Position numbers and translations under genes: made by a program. The notes under the pieces are model-generated. The model saw only the letters and a list, made by a program, of their open reading frames with translations. It was not told where the DNA came from and made no database searches. DNA of 46,986 bases from Bacteroidetes bacterium CG12_big_fil_rev_8_21_14_0_65_60_17 (GTDB taxonomy: Bacteria; Bacteroidota; Rhodothermia; Rhodothermales; UBA10348). Of the stretch, positions 37,601-42,732 are shown piece by piece. The stretch lies in NCBI GenBank assembly GCA_002787815.1, contig PCUY01000043.1:1-46986 (forward strand), in the 5' to 3' direction. Position 1 is the first letter of the stretch. Each line of letters begins with the position of its first letter.

Positions 37601-38678
37601 CGTCGAGGTCACACTGGGCACGGATCCGCTGAATCCGGACACGGATGGTGACGGGCTTCTCGACGGCGAGGACCCCGATGCCGACGGCAATCTCGTGGCC
37701 GATGACAGGTTTTTCGCGACGAACGATTTTGCGGAAATCACGGAAGCCCTGCTGGCTGACCTTGCCGCCGAACCGGGTGGTCTGGCCCTGGAGCGCCCAG
37801 TCAGTGACACGTTTGTCGGGCCCATGCCCGTTCAGTTCCGCACGTCGGATGTTTCCGCCAAGATGGGTGGCAAGTCCAGGAAGAGTGGCAGGTCGAAAAA
37901 GAGCAACAAGTCCACGAAGTCAGAACAGGACGGAGATGATGAGTATGAGTCGCTGGAAGATGCTGCGCAGACAGCCATGGACAAACTCACGGAGAACCTG
38001 GATTCGGTCTACTGGCAGGCCTGGGATCTCCCGCAGTTTGACGCGGGCGAAGAAACGCTGAACCGCGACATGGTCGCCCTCAAAAAGATCCTGGCCATAA
38101 TGGACATGACCGATTCGTATCACACTGAGCTCCAGTCGGTGATGGATCGGATACTGGATGCGGACGAGGCCATTCTGAAGTCCGCGCTTTCGCGCCTGGA
38201 CGAGGCTGGCTGCCAGGACAACAAGCGGTGTGGAAAAGCACTTCAGCGTGCCGAGAAACATGTTGCCAAGGCCCTCGACGAGCGGATCGACGGCGACTTC
38301 GACAAAGCCGTGTCCGAACTGCGCAAGGCATGGACCGCCGTCAAGAAGGATCTCGAGAGGCTCGGTCCGCTCGGCAAGCGGGCTGCATTCGCGGTCAGCG
38401 ATGAAACGCTGCCGCTGGAATTCGCCGTGCACCCGAACTATCCGAACCCCTTCCGCGCGCGGACAACCGTCCAGGTCGACCTGCCCAATGCGGCCGACGT
38501 GCACATCGTGATGTACGACATCCTGGGCCGGGAGGTAGCGGTGATCGTGAATGGGTCCATGCCGGCAGGCAGGCACCTGGTCCAGATCGATGGGGACCGC
38601 CTCTCCAGTGGCATGTACCTGCTCCGGACAGAGGCCGGAGTGCACACGTCAACCCGCCAGATCATTCTCAGTAGATAG
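28698..38678 (+). CDS. Giant multidomain T9SS surface protein with beta-helix modules and matrixin-type protease motif
   Basis: 3,326 residues. Domains in order: signal peptide 1-25 (cut after TANA); FG-GAP/VCBS repeats about 40-372 (DIDRDGHLDF, DFNNDGWPDI, DVDGDGDADI); three CSLREA/beta-helix/Ig modules about 381-1818. A zinc protease segment follows at about 1820-2010, with HEFGHTLGLRH at 1962-1972, the HExxHxxGxxH of metzincins. Next are a carboxypeptidase-regulatory/SdrB-like domain 2015-2078 (GSISGKVTDSENGG), SbsA-type Ig domains 2138-2467 and a TIG domain 2473-2568. A divergent YVTN propeller 2568-2911, thrombospondin type-3 repeats 2912-3003, a Lys/Ser-rich basic patch near 3056-3075 and a helical region come before the T9SS tail 3242-3326. 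ATG28698 gives the signal peptide; an upstream ATG at 28635 does not. The first 60 nt are AT-rich. It is probably a secreted adhesin/protease anchored at the surface. Confidence 0.9.
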   Translation: MHTSDKTALLYLFLLFFAKVPTANAQVMPAFGSEWANSGSVLAWDIATGDIDRDGHLDFVIARRPGNHEWYAGDGTGGFTLQQSWGGSRPFLGVALANFDQSADGSLDVVFGGGHSNNDSCGNPVPCLPTEVYLSEGTSFNTTAAWTDGLTDGTWGIATGDFNNDGWPDIVTANLSGASKVFLNNQATGAGFGFTEATLPGTAIQASSVTVGEFNGIAGDDIVFGDGTILLTTNDANLFARTAVTGQTFVNNDDLDGDGDLDLVFVGNRGEVISYLNDGSGSFTRKTAPGFGFENNPRFDAALGDINNDGNPDLMITGWLQNTSPFVTTYLGVGDGTFTASTRFPGAQRGVITGDVDGDGDADIIASFNNFVYENDAPLDLAVTNTNDSGPGSLRQAIANANNTTNSGGPEEITFDIPGAGPHTILLDAELAITDPVVLNGISQAGATCGTSSADRDLRVVLKHSGAAPANEKLLRLSPDASGSTVRGLVFGASNGIALNLDGTDNVLIQCNFFGTETDGTTLSQIAREAIFVATGSSNLIGGTAAEGNLIAGSVNSAVGLSSASGTTIRNNIIGLNLSASAAIQPATGGTVGISLFQSPNTTIDNNQMGGFEDVAIVSDNSDAPDISFNFIGTNAALGGPFTNGTGVRLANNTDNARLLLNRITASTGNAIEVLDGAAGASTENQIVNNRLYGNAGLPIDLNGDGPTVNDEGDVDSGPNTLINYPEKLVAQIDVDSNLVLAWNVGTPVDASTNYTVEFYDVDATDAFEAARIFNKTGSGLEVVFATGSSAAGLGVAAGDRFVASHSEFPSGNTSEFSPVFTVIGPLTVNNTNDSGPGSLREAILNANEMANGGGPDVITFAIPGAGPHTIALASELPPITEAVTIDGYTQPGASPNTTAAPLPLDADIQIRIDGSATPGNGFTVSGSGTTIRGLVVHGFPGRAFTLGGSLHAVQGNHVGTDGTTWLGNDGVHLNGQDLTVGGPDPADRNIISGNIGMEPSVARPLVQGNYLGVKANGIELISTEGLERPDIRISSNQATFVEVRDNVIAGATLRGIEIAQANCCEAETNWTVDGNFIGTDHTGNTTLPNGAWGVYLQKGANTNTISNNVIAGHSGPGIRVTHGDGQFSAQRVTITHNRMYGNGNPGISLESNPHENPDANDGIVAPVIDEAHISVDGHLVIPVSGTRDGTFEFFEADAQNEEGERFFDSFALSGGSATFVIADPSGAGIAAGSLIIATLTDSAGNTSQFSTAVEVTAAPSDPLLVTSTADSGPGSLRAAVTAANDTPNDGGPDVITFALSGGATDVYTIQPLTPLPALTEAVTIDGLSQAGAACGTSDISDRRLKIVLDGSQIAFAPSGPNESGLRMATGTSSSTVQGLVIHSFPGGGILLDHDTDNNVVRCNNIGTDVTGLVAQGNTGAGIDIVGFFGTSTGNMIGGPNAIDGNLIAANGADEIHLEPGADSNTIQNNLIGTDATGAALLPAASGTFSNQTGIGNNQGASNIILDNVIGGFSSGIDLASQNDGTRDWGGSNEVRGNHIGVDRSGNTPLPNGRGISLHGSGPGSHQIISNTIAHQSSDGIFLDGSHNNVIEGNVISGNMLDGVVLVHSGAGNVLRGNYIGTDSAQTPFPNGGHGIVTAYTGSTLIEDNVIAHNTRNGILAKDDDVTDGTPLATITRNAIFENGGIGIDLVLDNPLDPTDDEGDGLTPNDAGDADNGPNGLQNFPAVSFAGIRSGQIDIEFSLERTEAMTLEFFAPDASGFEGETFLASVPVASTGGTSVLTSIPQGTLMAGDLLVVTATSASGATSEFSLPVTIAAENVAAALPDQIVRVQSGLVFTLSPELTAISGMETAIQNAIASWAAVGTSTAASEISYGGVDTGTEPDMGDGVNLVTRSTASFPLSSNTLAVASKLLTFEGNIESATEAKIIEADIVFNAALIGQADGIGTDLTPGIWDAQAVATHEFGHTLGLRHSGISTATMFFSIPSGTSYRSLEVDDRAWVTHKYPDPNNTGGLGSISGKVTDSENGGADLAGALVTARDPNTKVRLHAYTDKDGTYTIPGVPAGSYELRIQPLDGVVDNIPGMYPGTVSPYIRSITENASFITESWSGDDESDNEIEDVAALVAVGSSAAITGIDFATNVDTTPPVVNGASPRGDRVPTRPEFAVTFNEPITTKNILFEVFDASSEPVPGRAEVPGGQGVVAVFTLDAGVSLTHDATYTIRVTGATDTRGNIMPGEFTQPFTVVSADQEAPAVLASSPKDAAVNVQKNVTINVTFSEPMNKASLGSGMRLVGPDGPINGELFFPSLSLGGDLPGWVVALRLEEGVSLLDDTGYTIEVDASVTDVSGNALGTAFSSTFRTPTSSAPTITDSGPANGAGAVSVRTAVFADFSEPVVLTAGDVTLVQGMGTGGVTIAGTAELLNEGLRMVFRPFEPLAFSTTYTATFNASITDTSVPAQSLGSALTLTFTTEAKPSVATVSSVSPLVAIPGAVVVFTGTGYSPIPGQNIVRFSSAEGGIVVTPDASTLTSLNVVVPDGAVSGPVVINEQATINLELYDVLPLLDPAVSRFTTESAPRDVEVSPDGGTAYVTNTGSDLVSAINIATGEILAEISVGDAPLKVVMSPDGSRLYVTNFASHTVSVIGVLEQRVVNTIEVGLNPFGLAISPDGKRLYVAEYTSQKISIIDLAGGSGTENKAIARISVESNERDADISPDGATRLGEESSPRDVEVSPDGGTLFFTTETLGLRALVLDANGSANEDAASLRITSESSTRDVEVSPDGGVVWVTTLAGALEAYRVPAELSLTADFQAVARLGEESNSREVEVSPDGGLLYVTSFDLGLVQVYSISSQIIPSSSSASGDISAFGLEPLQTLAVGNNPEAVIFSPAAQVAIVTNAGSNDITILDFGGEALTVVDSDGDGLTDEREKELGTDPNNPDSDGDGLPDGLEVSLLGTDPLLADTDGDGLDDGVEVTLGTDPLNPDTDGDGLLDGEDPDADGNLVADDRFFATNDFAEITEALLADLAAEPGGLALERPVSDTFVGPMPVQFRTSDVSAKMGGKSRKSGRSKKSNKSTKSEQDGDDEYESLEDAAQTAMDKLTENLDSVYWQAWDLPQFDAGEETLNRDMVALKKILAIMDMTDSYHTELQSVMDRILDADEAILKSALSRLDEAGCQDNKRCGKALQRAEKHVAKALDERIDGDFDKAVSELRKAWTAVKKDLERLGPLGKRAAFAVSDETLPLEFAVHPNYPNPFRARTTVQVDLPNAADVHIVMYDILGREVAVIVNGSMPAGRHLVQIDGDRLSSGMYLLRTEAGVHTSTRQIILSR
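29838..31175 (+). repeat. CSLREA/beta-helix/Ig module 1 of giant protein
   Basis: It opens with AVTNTNDSGPGSLRQAIANA, then EEITFDIPGAGPHTILL. Short right-handed beta-helix rungs follow (IRNNIIGLNL, DNNQMGGFEDV, EIVNN-type Asn ladders). It closes with an Ig-like strand set ending SGNTSEFSPVFTV. The same opening and closing recur in the next two modules, so this is an internal triplication. Confidence 0.85.
31176..32488 (+). repeat. CSLREA/beta-helix/Ig module 2 of giant protein
   Basis: It opens with LTVNNTNDSGPGSLREAILN, then PDVITFAIPGAGPHTI. Beta-helix rungs (VQGNYLGVKANG, DGNFIGTDHTGNTTLPNG) follow, and the closing strands include NTSQFSTAVEVTA. The 1.3-kb unit length matches module 1. 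Confidence 0.85.
32489..34150 (+). repeat. CSLREA/beta-helix/Ig module 3 of giant protein
   Basis: It opens with LVTSTADSGPGSLRAAVTAA, then PDVITFALSGGATDVYTI. It has many Asn-rich rungs (IGTDVTGLVAQGN, RGNYIGTDSAQTPFPNGGHG) and closes with EFFAPDASGFEGETF and ATSEFSLPVTI. It is longer than modules 1 and 2, through extra rungs, and leads into the protease domain. Confidence 0.85.
35500..35526. repeat. AT-rich 11-bp perfect inverted repeat inside giant gene
   Basis: AAAATGTAACA and TGTTACATTTT flank the 5-nt loop ATAAA, coding for N-V-T-I-N-V-T-F. The 27 bp contain only four G/C, although the surrounding gene is GC-rich. It could be an mRNA hairpin, a protein site, or a by-product of the Ig-domain sequence. 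Confidence 0.6.
36397..37200 (+). repeat. Divergent YVTN-propeller repeats with ES-x-x-R-D-V-E-V-SPDGG motif
   Basis: Five blades share an (E)S-x-x-R-(D/E)-(V/A)-(E/D)-(V/I)-SPDG core: TESAPRDVEVSPDGGT, VESNERDADISPDGAT, EESSPRDVEVSPDGGT, SESSTRDVEVSPDGGV and EESNSREVEVSPDGGL. Ordinary YVTN blades (VVMSPDGSRLYVTNFASHTV) are interleaved. The acidic/arginine signature replaces the usual hydrophobic residues ahead of SPDG. Confidence 0.75.
37437..37706 (+). repeat. Thrombospondin type-3 calcium-binding repeats
   Basis: Four or more DxDGDG(L) units: DSDGDGLTDEREKELGTDP, DSDGDGLPDGLE, DTDGDGLDDGVEVTLGTDP and DTDGDGLLDGEDPDADGN. They are expected to bind calcium and to stiffen the stalk before the C-terminal part of the giant protein. 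Confidence 0.9.
38421..38678 (+). other. T9SS C-terminal sorting domain of giant protein
   Basis: FAVHPNYPNPFRARTTVQV, then VHIVMYDILGREVAVIVNG, AGRHLVQIDGDRLSSGMYLL and a final TRQIILSR. This is the type A Por-secretion tail, recognised by the type IX machinery and removed or anchored at the cell surface. Confidence 0.93.
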
Positions 38679-38692
38679 GCCCGCCGGGGCCT
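38677..38692. terminator. GC-rich hairpin between convergent genes
   Basis: AGGCCC-GCCG-GGGCCT is a perfect 6-bp stem with a tetraloop in the 15-bp gap between the giant gene stop (38676-38678) and the kinase stop. It could act in both directions. No good T-tract follows on either strand, so intrinsic termination is uncertain. Confidence 0.4.
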
Positions 38693-38693
38693 G

Positions 38694-40457
38694 TTAATCC
38701 TGCTCCAGGCGTCTCCGGGCTTCGGCCCGGAGCGCCGGGCGGGTTTCGACCTCCAGTACGCGCTCCCAGTACCGACGGGCTTCACTCCGGTCGCCAAGCG
38801 AATCGTAGGCCCTTGCCATGAGGAGCACAGTCTCCGGCCAGTCGGGATTGAGCCGCAGCGACGGTTCCAGGTAATCGAGCGCCGTAGCCGCATCCCCGAG
38901 CGCCATGTGGGCCTTGCCCTGGTTCTTGTAGATGATGAATCGCAGCGAGGTGGAAGCGGTCTGACTGGCGCGATCGAGCACGGGAAGGGCATCGGCCGCC
39001 CGGCCTGACTCAATCAGAAGGTCTGCCAGCGCGCTGTATGCCTGCGTGAACGTACTGTCCATCTCCGTTGCCTGGGAGAGCGTTTCCATGGCACGTCCGG
39101 TCTGCCCCTGGCCGGCTTCGGCGAGTCCGCGGTTATAGTAAGCGATCGTATTCGTGCCGTCAATCGCAAGGGCCCGGTTGGCAGCGCGGATGGCACTGCC
39201 GTAGTCGTTCAACTGGTAGTAGACGCCGGAAAGGGAGCTCCAGGCCGGACCATAGGTGGAATCGTACTGGAGCGAGCGCTCGAGTTCAGCGAGCGCGAGC
39301 TCGTATTTGCCGTCGCGAAGAAACGAAATACCGCGGTCCAGGAACGAGCGCGCCTGCTCCCGAATCGTGGCCTCGATGGCGGCAGTCTCCGCCGAAGAAG
39401 CGCCGCCCCCCGACATGGCAAAGAAGGCTCCGACACCCACGAGTACCGCCCCTGTCGCTACCGCGCCTAATTTCGCATATGTGCTCTGGAAGAACGCTCC
39501 TCTGGGCGCACTGGACGAGGCAGCACCCCGGCCGGCTCCAGGTCCGACGTCCTCCGGCGCGCCGTGCGCCTGCTCCTCTGCCGACGACGTTTCCGCGGCC
39601 CGTATGCCCGAGAGCTGCGACATCACGGAGAGCCCCGACAAGTCTCCCTCTCCCGTCAGCGCACGCAGATCGGCCAACAGTTCGTGCGCCGTCTGGTACC
39701 GGGCATCGGGCGACTTCTGAAGCAGCTTATCGATAACGCGGGCCAGCGCCTCGGGGGCATCGTCACGCCATATGGTGACGTCCTCGTGGTCGGTATTTAC
39801 CGCCGCATACAGGATAGCCGCGTCGTAGGGGCCATCGAACGGCCGTTTGCCTGCAAGCAGTTCGTAGAGCACCACGCCGAGCGCCCAGAGGTCCGTCCGG
39901 ACGTCCACCGGTGCCCCCTGCGCCTGCTCCGGACTCATGTACGCCAGCGTTCCAATGGACGCCTCCCCGACCGTCATGGTCACATCCTGTACCTTGGCGA
40001 GGCCGAAGTCCAGGATTTTCAGGAATCCTGAATCGGTCACCATCACGTTTCCGGGTTTGATATCCCGGTGGATAATTCCCTGGTCATGGGCCGCTGCCAG
40101 TCCCCTGGCCATATCGAGCGCATACCCCAGTACGTCCTCCAGCGGTACCGGACCTTCCTTGATGATGTCCTCGAGCGTACGGCCTTCGTAGTAGGCCATG
40201 ACAATGAACATGTCTCCGTCGCCCGACTCCCCGATTTCGTGCACCACAGCCACATTCGGATGGTCAAGCGCCGAAACCGCCCGGGCTTCATGGGCAAAGC
40301 GCTCGCGCGCCTTCTCATCACTGCTGGTCGAGGCCGGCAGGAATTTGAGGGCTACCGTGCGTCCGAGCACGGTGTCTGTCGCCTTGTAGACGACACCCAT
40401 GCCTCCCTGCCCCAGTTCGGCAGTGATTTCGTAGTGTTTTACGGTTTTCCCGACCAT
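38694..40457 (-). CDS. Ser/Thr protein kinase with transmembrane helix and TPR domain
   Basis: 587 residues. The PknB-type kinase domain spans about 8-270 with all key residues: glycine loop LGQGGMGVVY, Lys38, catalytic Asp132 in HRDIKPGN, Asp150 in DFGLAK and the MSPEQ activation-segment end. A Ser/Ala-rich linker and one transmembrane helix (about 330-350, GAVATGAVLVGVGAFFAMSG) follow. Five or more TPRs fill about 370-585 (ALAELERSLQYDSTYGPAW, YYNRGLAEAGQGQTGRAMET, DAATALDYLEPSLRLNPDWP). The kinase would be cytosolic and the TPRs periplasmic, a sensor-like layout common in this lineage. ATG40457 follows the TPM gene stop by 14 nt. An in-frame TTG at 40463 was rejected. No substrate is apparent. 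Confidence 0.93.
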   Translation of the reverse strand: MVGKTVKHYEITAELGQGGMGVVYKATDTVLGRTVALKFLPASTSSDEKARERFAHEARAVSALDHPNVAVVHEIGESGDGDMFIVMAYYEGRTLEDIIKEGPVPLEDVLGYALDMARGLAAAHDQGIIHRDIKPGNVMVTDSGFLKILDFGLAKVQDVTMTVGEASIGTLAYMSPEQAQGAPVDVRTDLWALGVVLYELLAGKRPFDGPYDAAILYAAVNTDHEDVTIWRDDAPEALARVIDKLLQKSPDARYQTAHELLADLRALTGEGDLSGLSVMSQLSGIRAAETSSAEEQAHGAPEDVGPGAGRGAASSSAPRGAFFQSTYAKLGAVATGAVLVGVGAFFAMSGGGASSAETAAIEATIREQARSFLDRGISFLRDGKYELALAELERSLQYDSTYGPAWSSLSGVYYQLNDYGSAIRAANRALAIDGTNTIAYYNRGLAEAGQGQTGRAMETLSQATEMDSTFTQAYSALADLLIESGRAADALPVLDRASQTASTSLRFIIYKNQGKAHMALGDAATALDYLEPSLRLNPDWPETVLLMARAYDSLGDRSEARRYWERVLEVETRPALRAEARRRLEQD

Positions 40458-40471
40458 GGACAACGCCCTTT

Positions 40472-41122
40472 CTACTGAACGCGGGGGGCATTGGAAAGCT
40501 CGTCGCTGTCGTCGTCGCGCCGCTCAACGCCCTTGCGCTCCAACAGCGAGCCACACTGGTCTATTGCGTCCACGAGCCCATCTGCCAGTTTTCCGGCCCG
40601 TACGCCACGAGCGACCGCCTCGACGACGTCGGCCCAGTCCTCAGGCGCCACCAGCCTGTTGATACCCGTATCTCCAAGTACCTCAACGCGATGCTCATCA
40701 AGTGACACCAGCAGCAGGATGCCGGTTCTGTTGCGGGTGGCGAACACTTCTTCCTCGAGAAAGGCGGTCTCCGCACGTTGATGAACCGCGAAGTCAATCA
40801 GCCCGCTCCCGGCAATGAGCCGGAACAGAAAGCCCATCCTCTGGGCAGCCCATCCGAACAGCACGCCGAAGCCGAGCATCCACAGGAAGAGAGCTGCGTC
40901 GGAGAGCAGCAGGGGCAATCCCCAGCCGTCCCAGCCGAGCACGATCAGCTCGTGAAGCATGGCTCCAAGCACAGCACCGCTCACGCCGGCCCGGTAGGAC
41001 ACGACGCCATACGGTGCGGAGCGTTTGACAATGACGGGGACAATCTCGCCCGATGTGCGCTCCTCGGCCCGGGTGACGGCCTCGGTAATGCGCGCGCGGT
41101 CTGAATCTGTTAGCAGGTGCAT
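40472..41122 (-). CDS. TPM (TLP18.3/Psb32/MOLO-1) domain membrane protein
   Basis: 216 residues. The N-terminus LTDSDRARITEAVTRAEERT-SGEIVPVIV is the beginning of the TPM fold, and TRNRTGILLLVSLDEHRVEV-LGDTGINRLV plus DVVEAVARGVRAGKLADGLV complete it. Two hydrophobic segments (about residues 45-95) are inserted in the middle of the fold, as in the DUF477 group with central TM helices. TPM proteins occur in membrane-protein quality control and photosystem repair, but this subgroup has no assigned function. A charged tail (ERRDDDSDEL) ends it. The ATG at 41122 is preferred to a GTG at 41146. The kinase gene follows after 14 nt, so they probably form an operon. Confidence 0.82.
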   Translation of the reverse strand: MHLLTDSDRARITEAVTRAEERTSGEIVPVIVKRSAPYGVVSYRAGVSGAVLGAMLHELIVLGWDGWGLPLLLSDAALFLWMLGFGVLFGWAAQRMGFLFRLIAGSGLIDFAVHQRAETAFLEEEVFATRNRTGILLLVSLDEHRVEVLGDTGINRLVAPEDWADVVEAVARGVRAGKLADGLVDAIDQCGSLLERKGVERRDDDSDELSNAPRVQ

Positions 41123-41196
41123 GCCGAAACATACGCAAGGCGGCACGACTCTGCACGTGTGCGTATACTGGTTGCCACAAAATTCGACCGACCCCC

Positions 41197-42729
41197 ATGA
41201 GTCTGACGCTCTATGACCTGCTGATGTTTGTCGGCTTTTTCGCCATCGTCATTGGCGTTTCCCTCTACAAGGCGCGCAAGGAGTCGACCACGAGCGACTA
41301 TTTCCTGGCCGGACGGAGCCTCGGCTTCGGGCTCATCGGGTTCTCGCTCATCGCGTCGAACATATCGACCGAGCACTTCGTGGGCATGGCCGGGCAGGGT
41401 TTCGGGTCGGTCGGCATGGCGGTCGCCAGTTACGAATGGATGGCGGCCGTGACACTTGTCTTCGTCGGGCTGTTTCTGCTTCCGCGTTTTCTGCGGTCGG
41501 GTATCTATACACTGCCGGAGTACCTGGAGTACCGGTACAACGCCACGGCGCGCATGATCATGGCTATTTTCATGATGATCATGTATGTGGCCGTGGCGCT
41601 CGCATCCATCCTCTATTCGGGTGCCATCGGGCTGAAAACGATATTCGACCTGGATCTCACGGCGGGTGTGTGGCTCATTGGTATCATTGCCGGACTGTAC
41701 ACGGTCTACGGCGGATTGAAGGCGGTCGTCTGGACGGACCTGTTCCAGGGCGCGGCACTCCTCATCGGTGGATTCATCGTGATGGTGCTCGGTTTTGTAG
41801 CGGTCGGCGGGCCGACGGTTTTCTTCAAGGCCAATGCCGACAAAATGCATGTCATCCTGCCCGCGGACAATCCGGACATTCCCTGGACCGCGCTTGTTCT
41901 GGGACTCTGGATACCGAACATCTTCTACTGGGGCCTGAACCAGTTCATTGTGCAGCGCACGCTCGGCGCACGTTCATTGCGCGACGGTCAGCTCGGCATC
42001 ATGCTGGCGGCGGCGATCAAGCTGTTCATACCCTTCATCATCATCATTCCAGGCATCATGGCCTTCCAGCTCTACGGAGAACAGATCGTGAATGCCGACC
42101 AGGCCTATCCGACGCTTATCCGGGAAATCCTGCCGGCAGGCCTGAGGGGGATCATGTTCGCGGCGCTTTTCGGCGCCGTCCTCTCGAGTCTCGACTCCAT
42201 GCTCAACTCGGCGTCGACCATCCTCACTATGGATCTCTACAAGCGGCACCTTCGACGCGATGCATCGACCCGGACGCTCGTGCGCGTTGGCCGCTGGGCC
42301 ACCGGCGTGTTCGTGCTGGTCGCCTGCCTGATTGCGCCGCTTCTTGGAAATGAGCGATTCGGGGGCATTTTCAACTATTTACAGATGTTCCAGGGGTTCA
42401 TATCGCCCGGCATCGTAACCGTATTCCTTTTCGGGCTCGTCGTGAAGCGTGCTCCGGCACATGCGGCCGTAGCAGCGCTTCTGGGCAATGTCGTCATATA
42501 CGGGCTGTTGCTCCTGCTCCTGCCGGATGTCAGCTTCCTGAACCATATGGCCATCACGTTCCTGGCTCTCATTGCCGTCATGGGTGTAATTACGGCCATG
42601 CGCCCTCTGTCGGCGCCCGTCGTCATGCCGGTCAATAGGGAGATGGACGTGACGCCGAGTCCGCACGCCGTGAAGGCAGGCGTCGGTATCGTGGCTGCGA
42701 CCGTTGTCATGTACATTATTTTCTGGTAG
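41197..42729 (+). CDS. Sodium:solute symporter (SSS family, SglT-like)
   Basis: 510 residues with about 13 hydrophobic helices. Family signatures are TTSDYFLAGRSLGFGLIGFS, LIASNISTEHFVGMAGQGF, the helix LPEYLEYRYNATARM, GGLKAVVWTDLFQG and YWGLNQFIVQRTLGARSLRD. Further on are RGIMFAALFGAVLSSLDSML-NSASTILTMDLY. The last contains the SSLDS sodium-site serines. It resembles sodium/glucose-type transporters of marine and gut Bacteroidota. The neighbouring gene, starting 3 nt later, encodes a secreted AGE-family enzyme, so the substrate is probably a monosaccharide or disaccharide related to that reaction. Confidence 0.93.
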   Translation: MSLTLYDLLMFVGFFAIVIGVSLYKARKESTTSDYFLAGRSLGFGLIGFSLIASNISTEHFVGMAGQGFGSVGMAVASYEWMAAVTLVFVGLFLLPRFLRSGIYTLPEYLEYRYNATARMIMAIFMMIMYVAVALASILYSGAIGLKTIFDLDLTAGVWLIGIIAGLYTVYGGLKAVVWTDLFQGAALLIGGFIVMVLGFVAVGGPTVFFKANADKMHVILPADNPDIPWTALVLGLWIPNIFYWGLNQFIVQRTLGARSLRDGQLGIMLAAAIKLFIPFIIIIPGIMAFQLYGEQIVNADQAYPTLIREILPAGLRGIMFAALFGAVLSSLDSMLNSASTILTMDLYKRHLRRDASTRTLVRVGRWATGVFVLVACLIAPLLGNERFGGIFNYLQMFQGFISPGIVTVFLFGLVVKRAPAHAAVAALLGNVVIYGLLLLLLPDVSFLNHMAITFLALIAVMGVITAMRPLSAPVVMPVNREMDVTPSPHAVKAGVGIVAATVVMYIIFW

Positions 42730-42732
42730 GAC

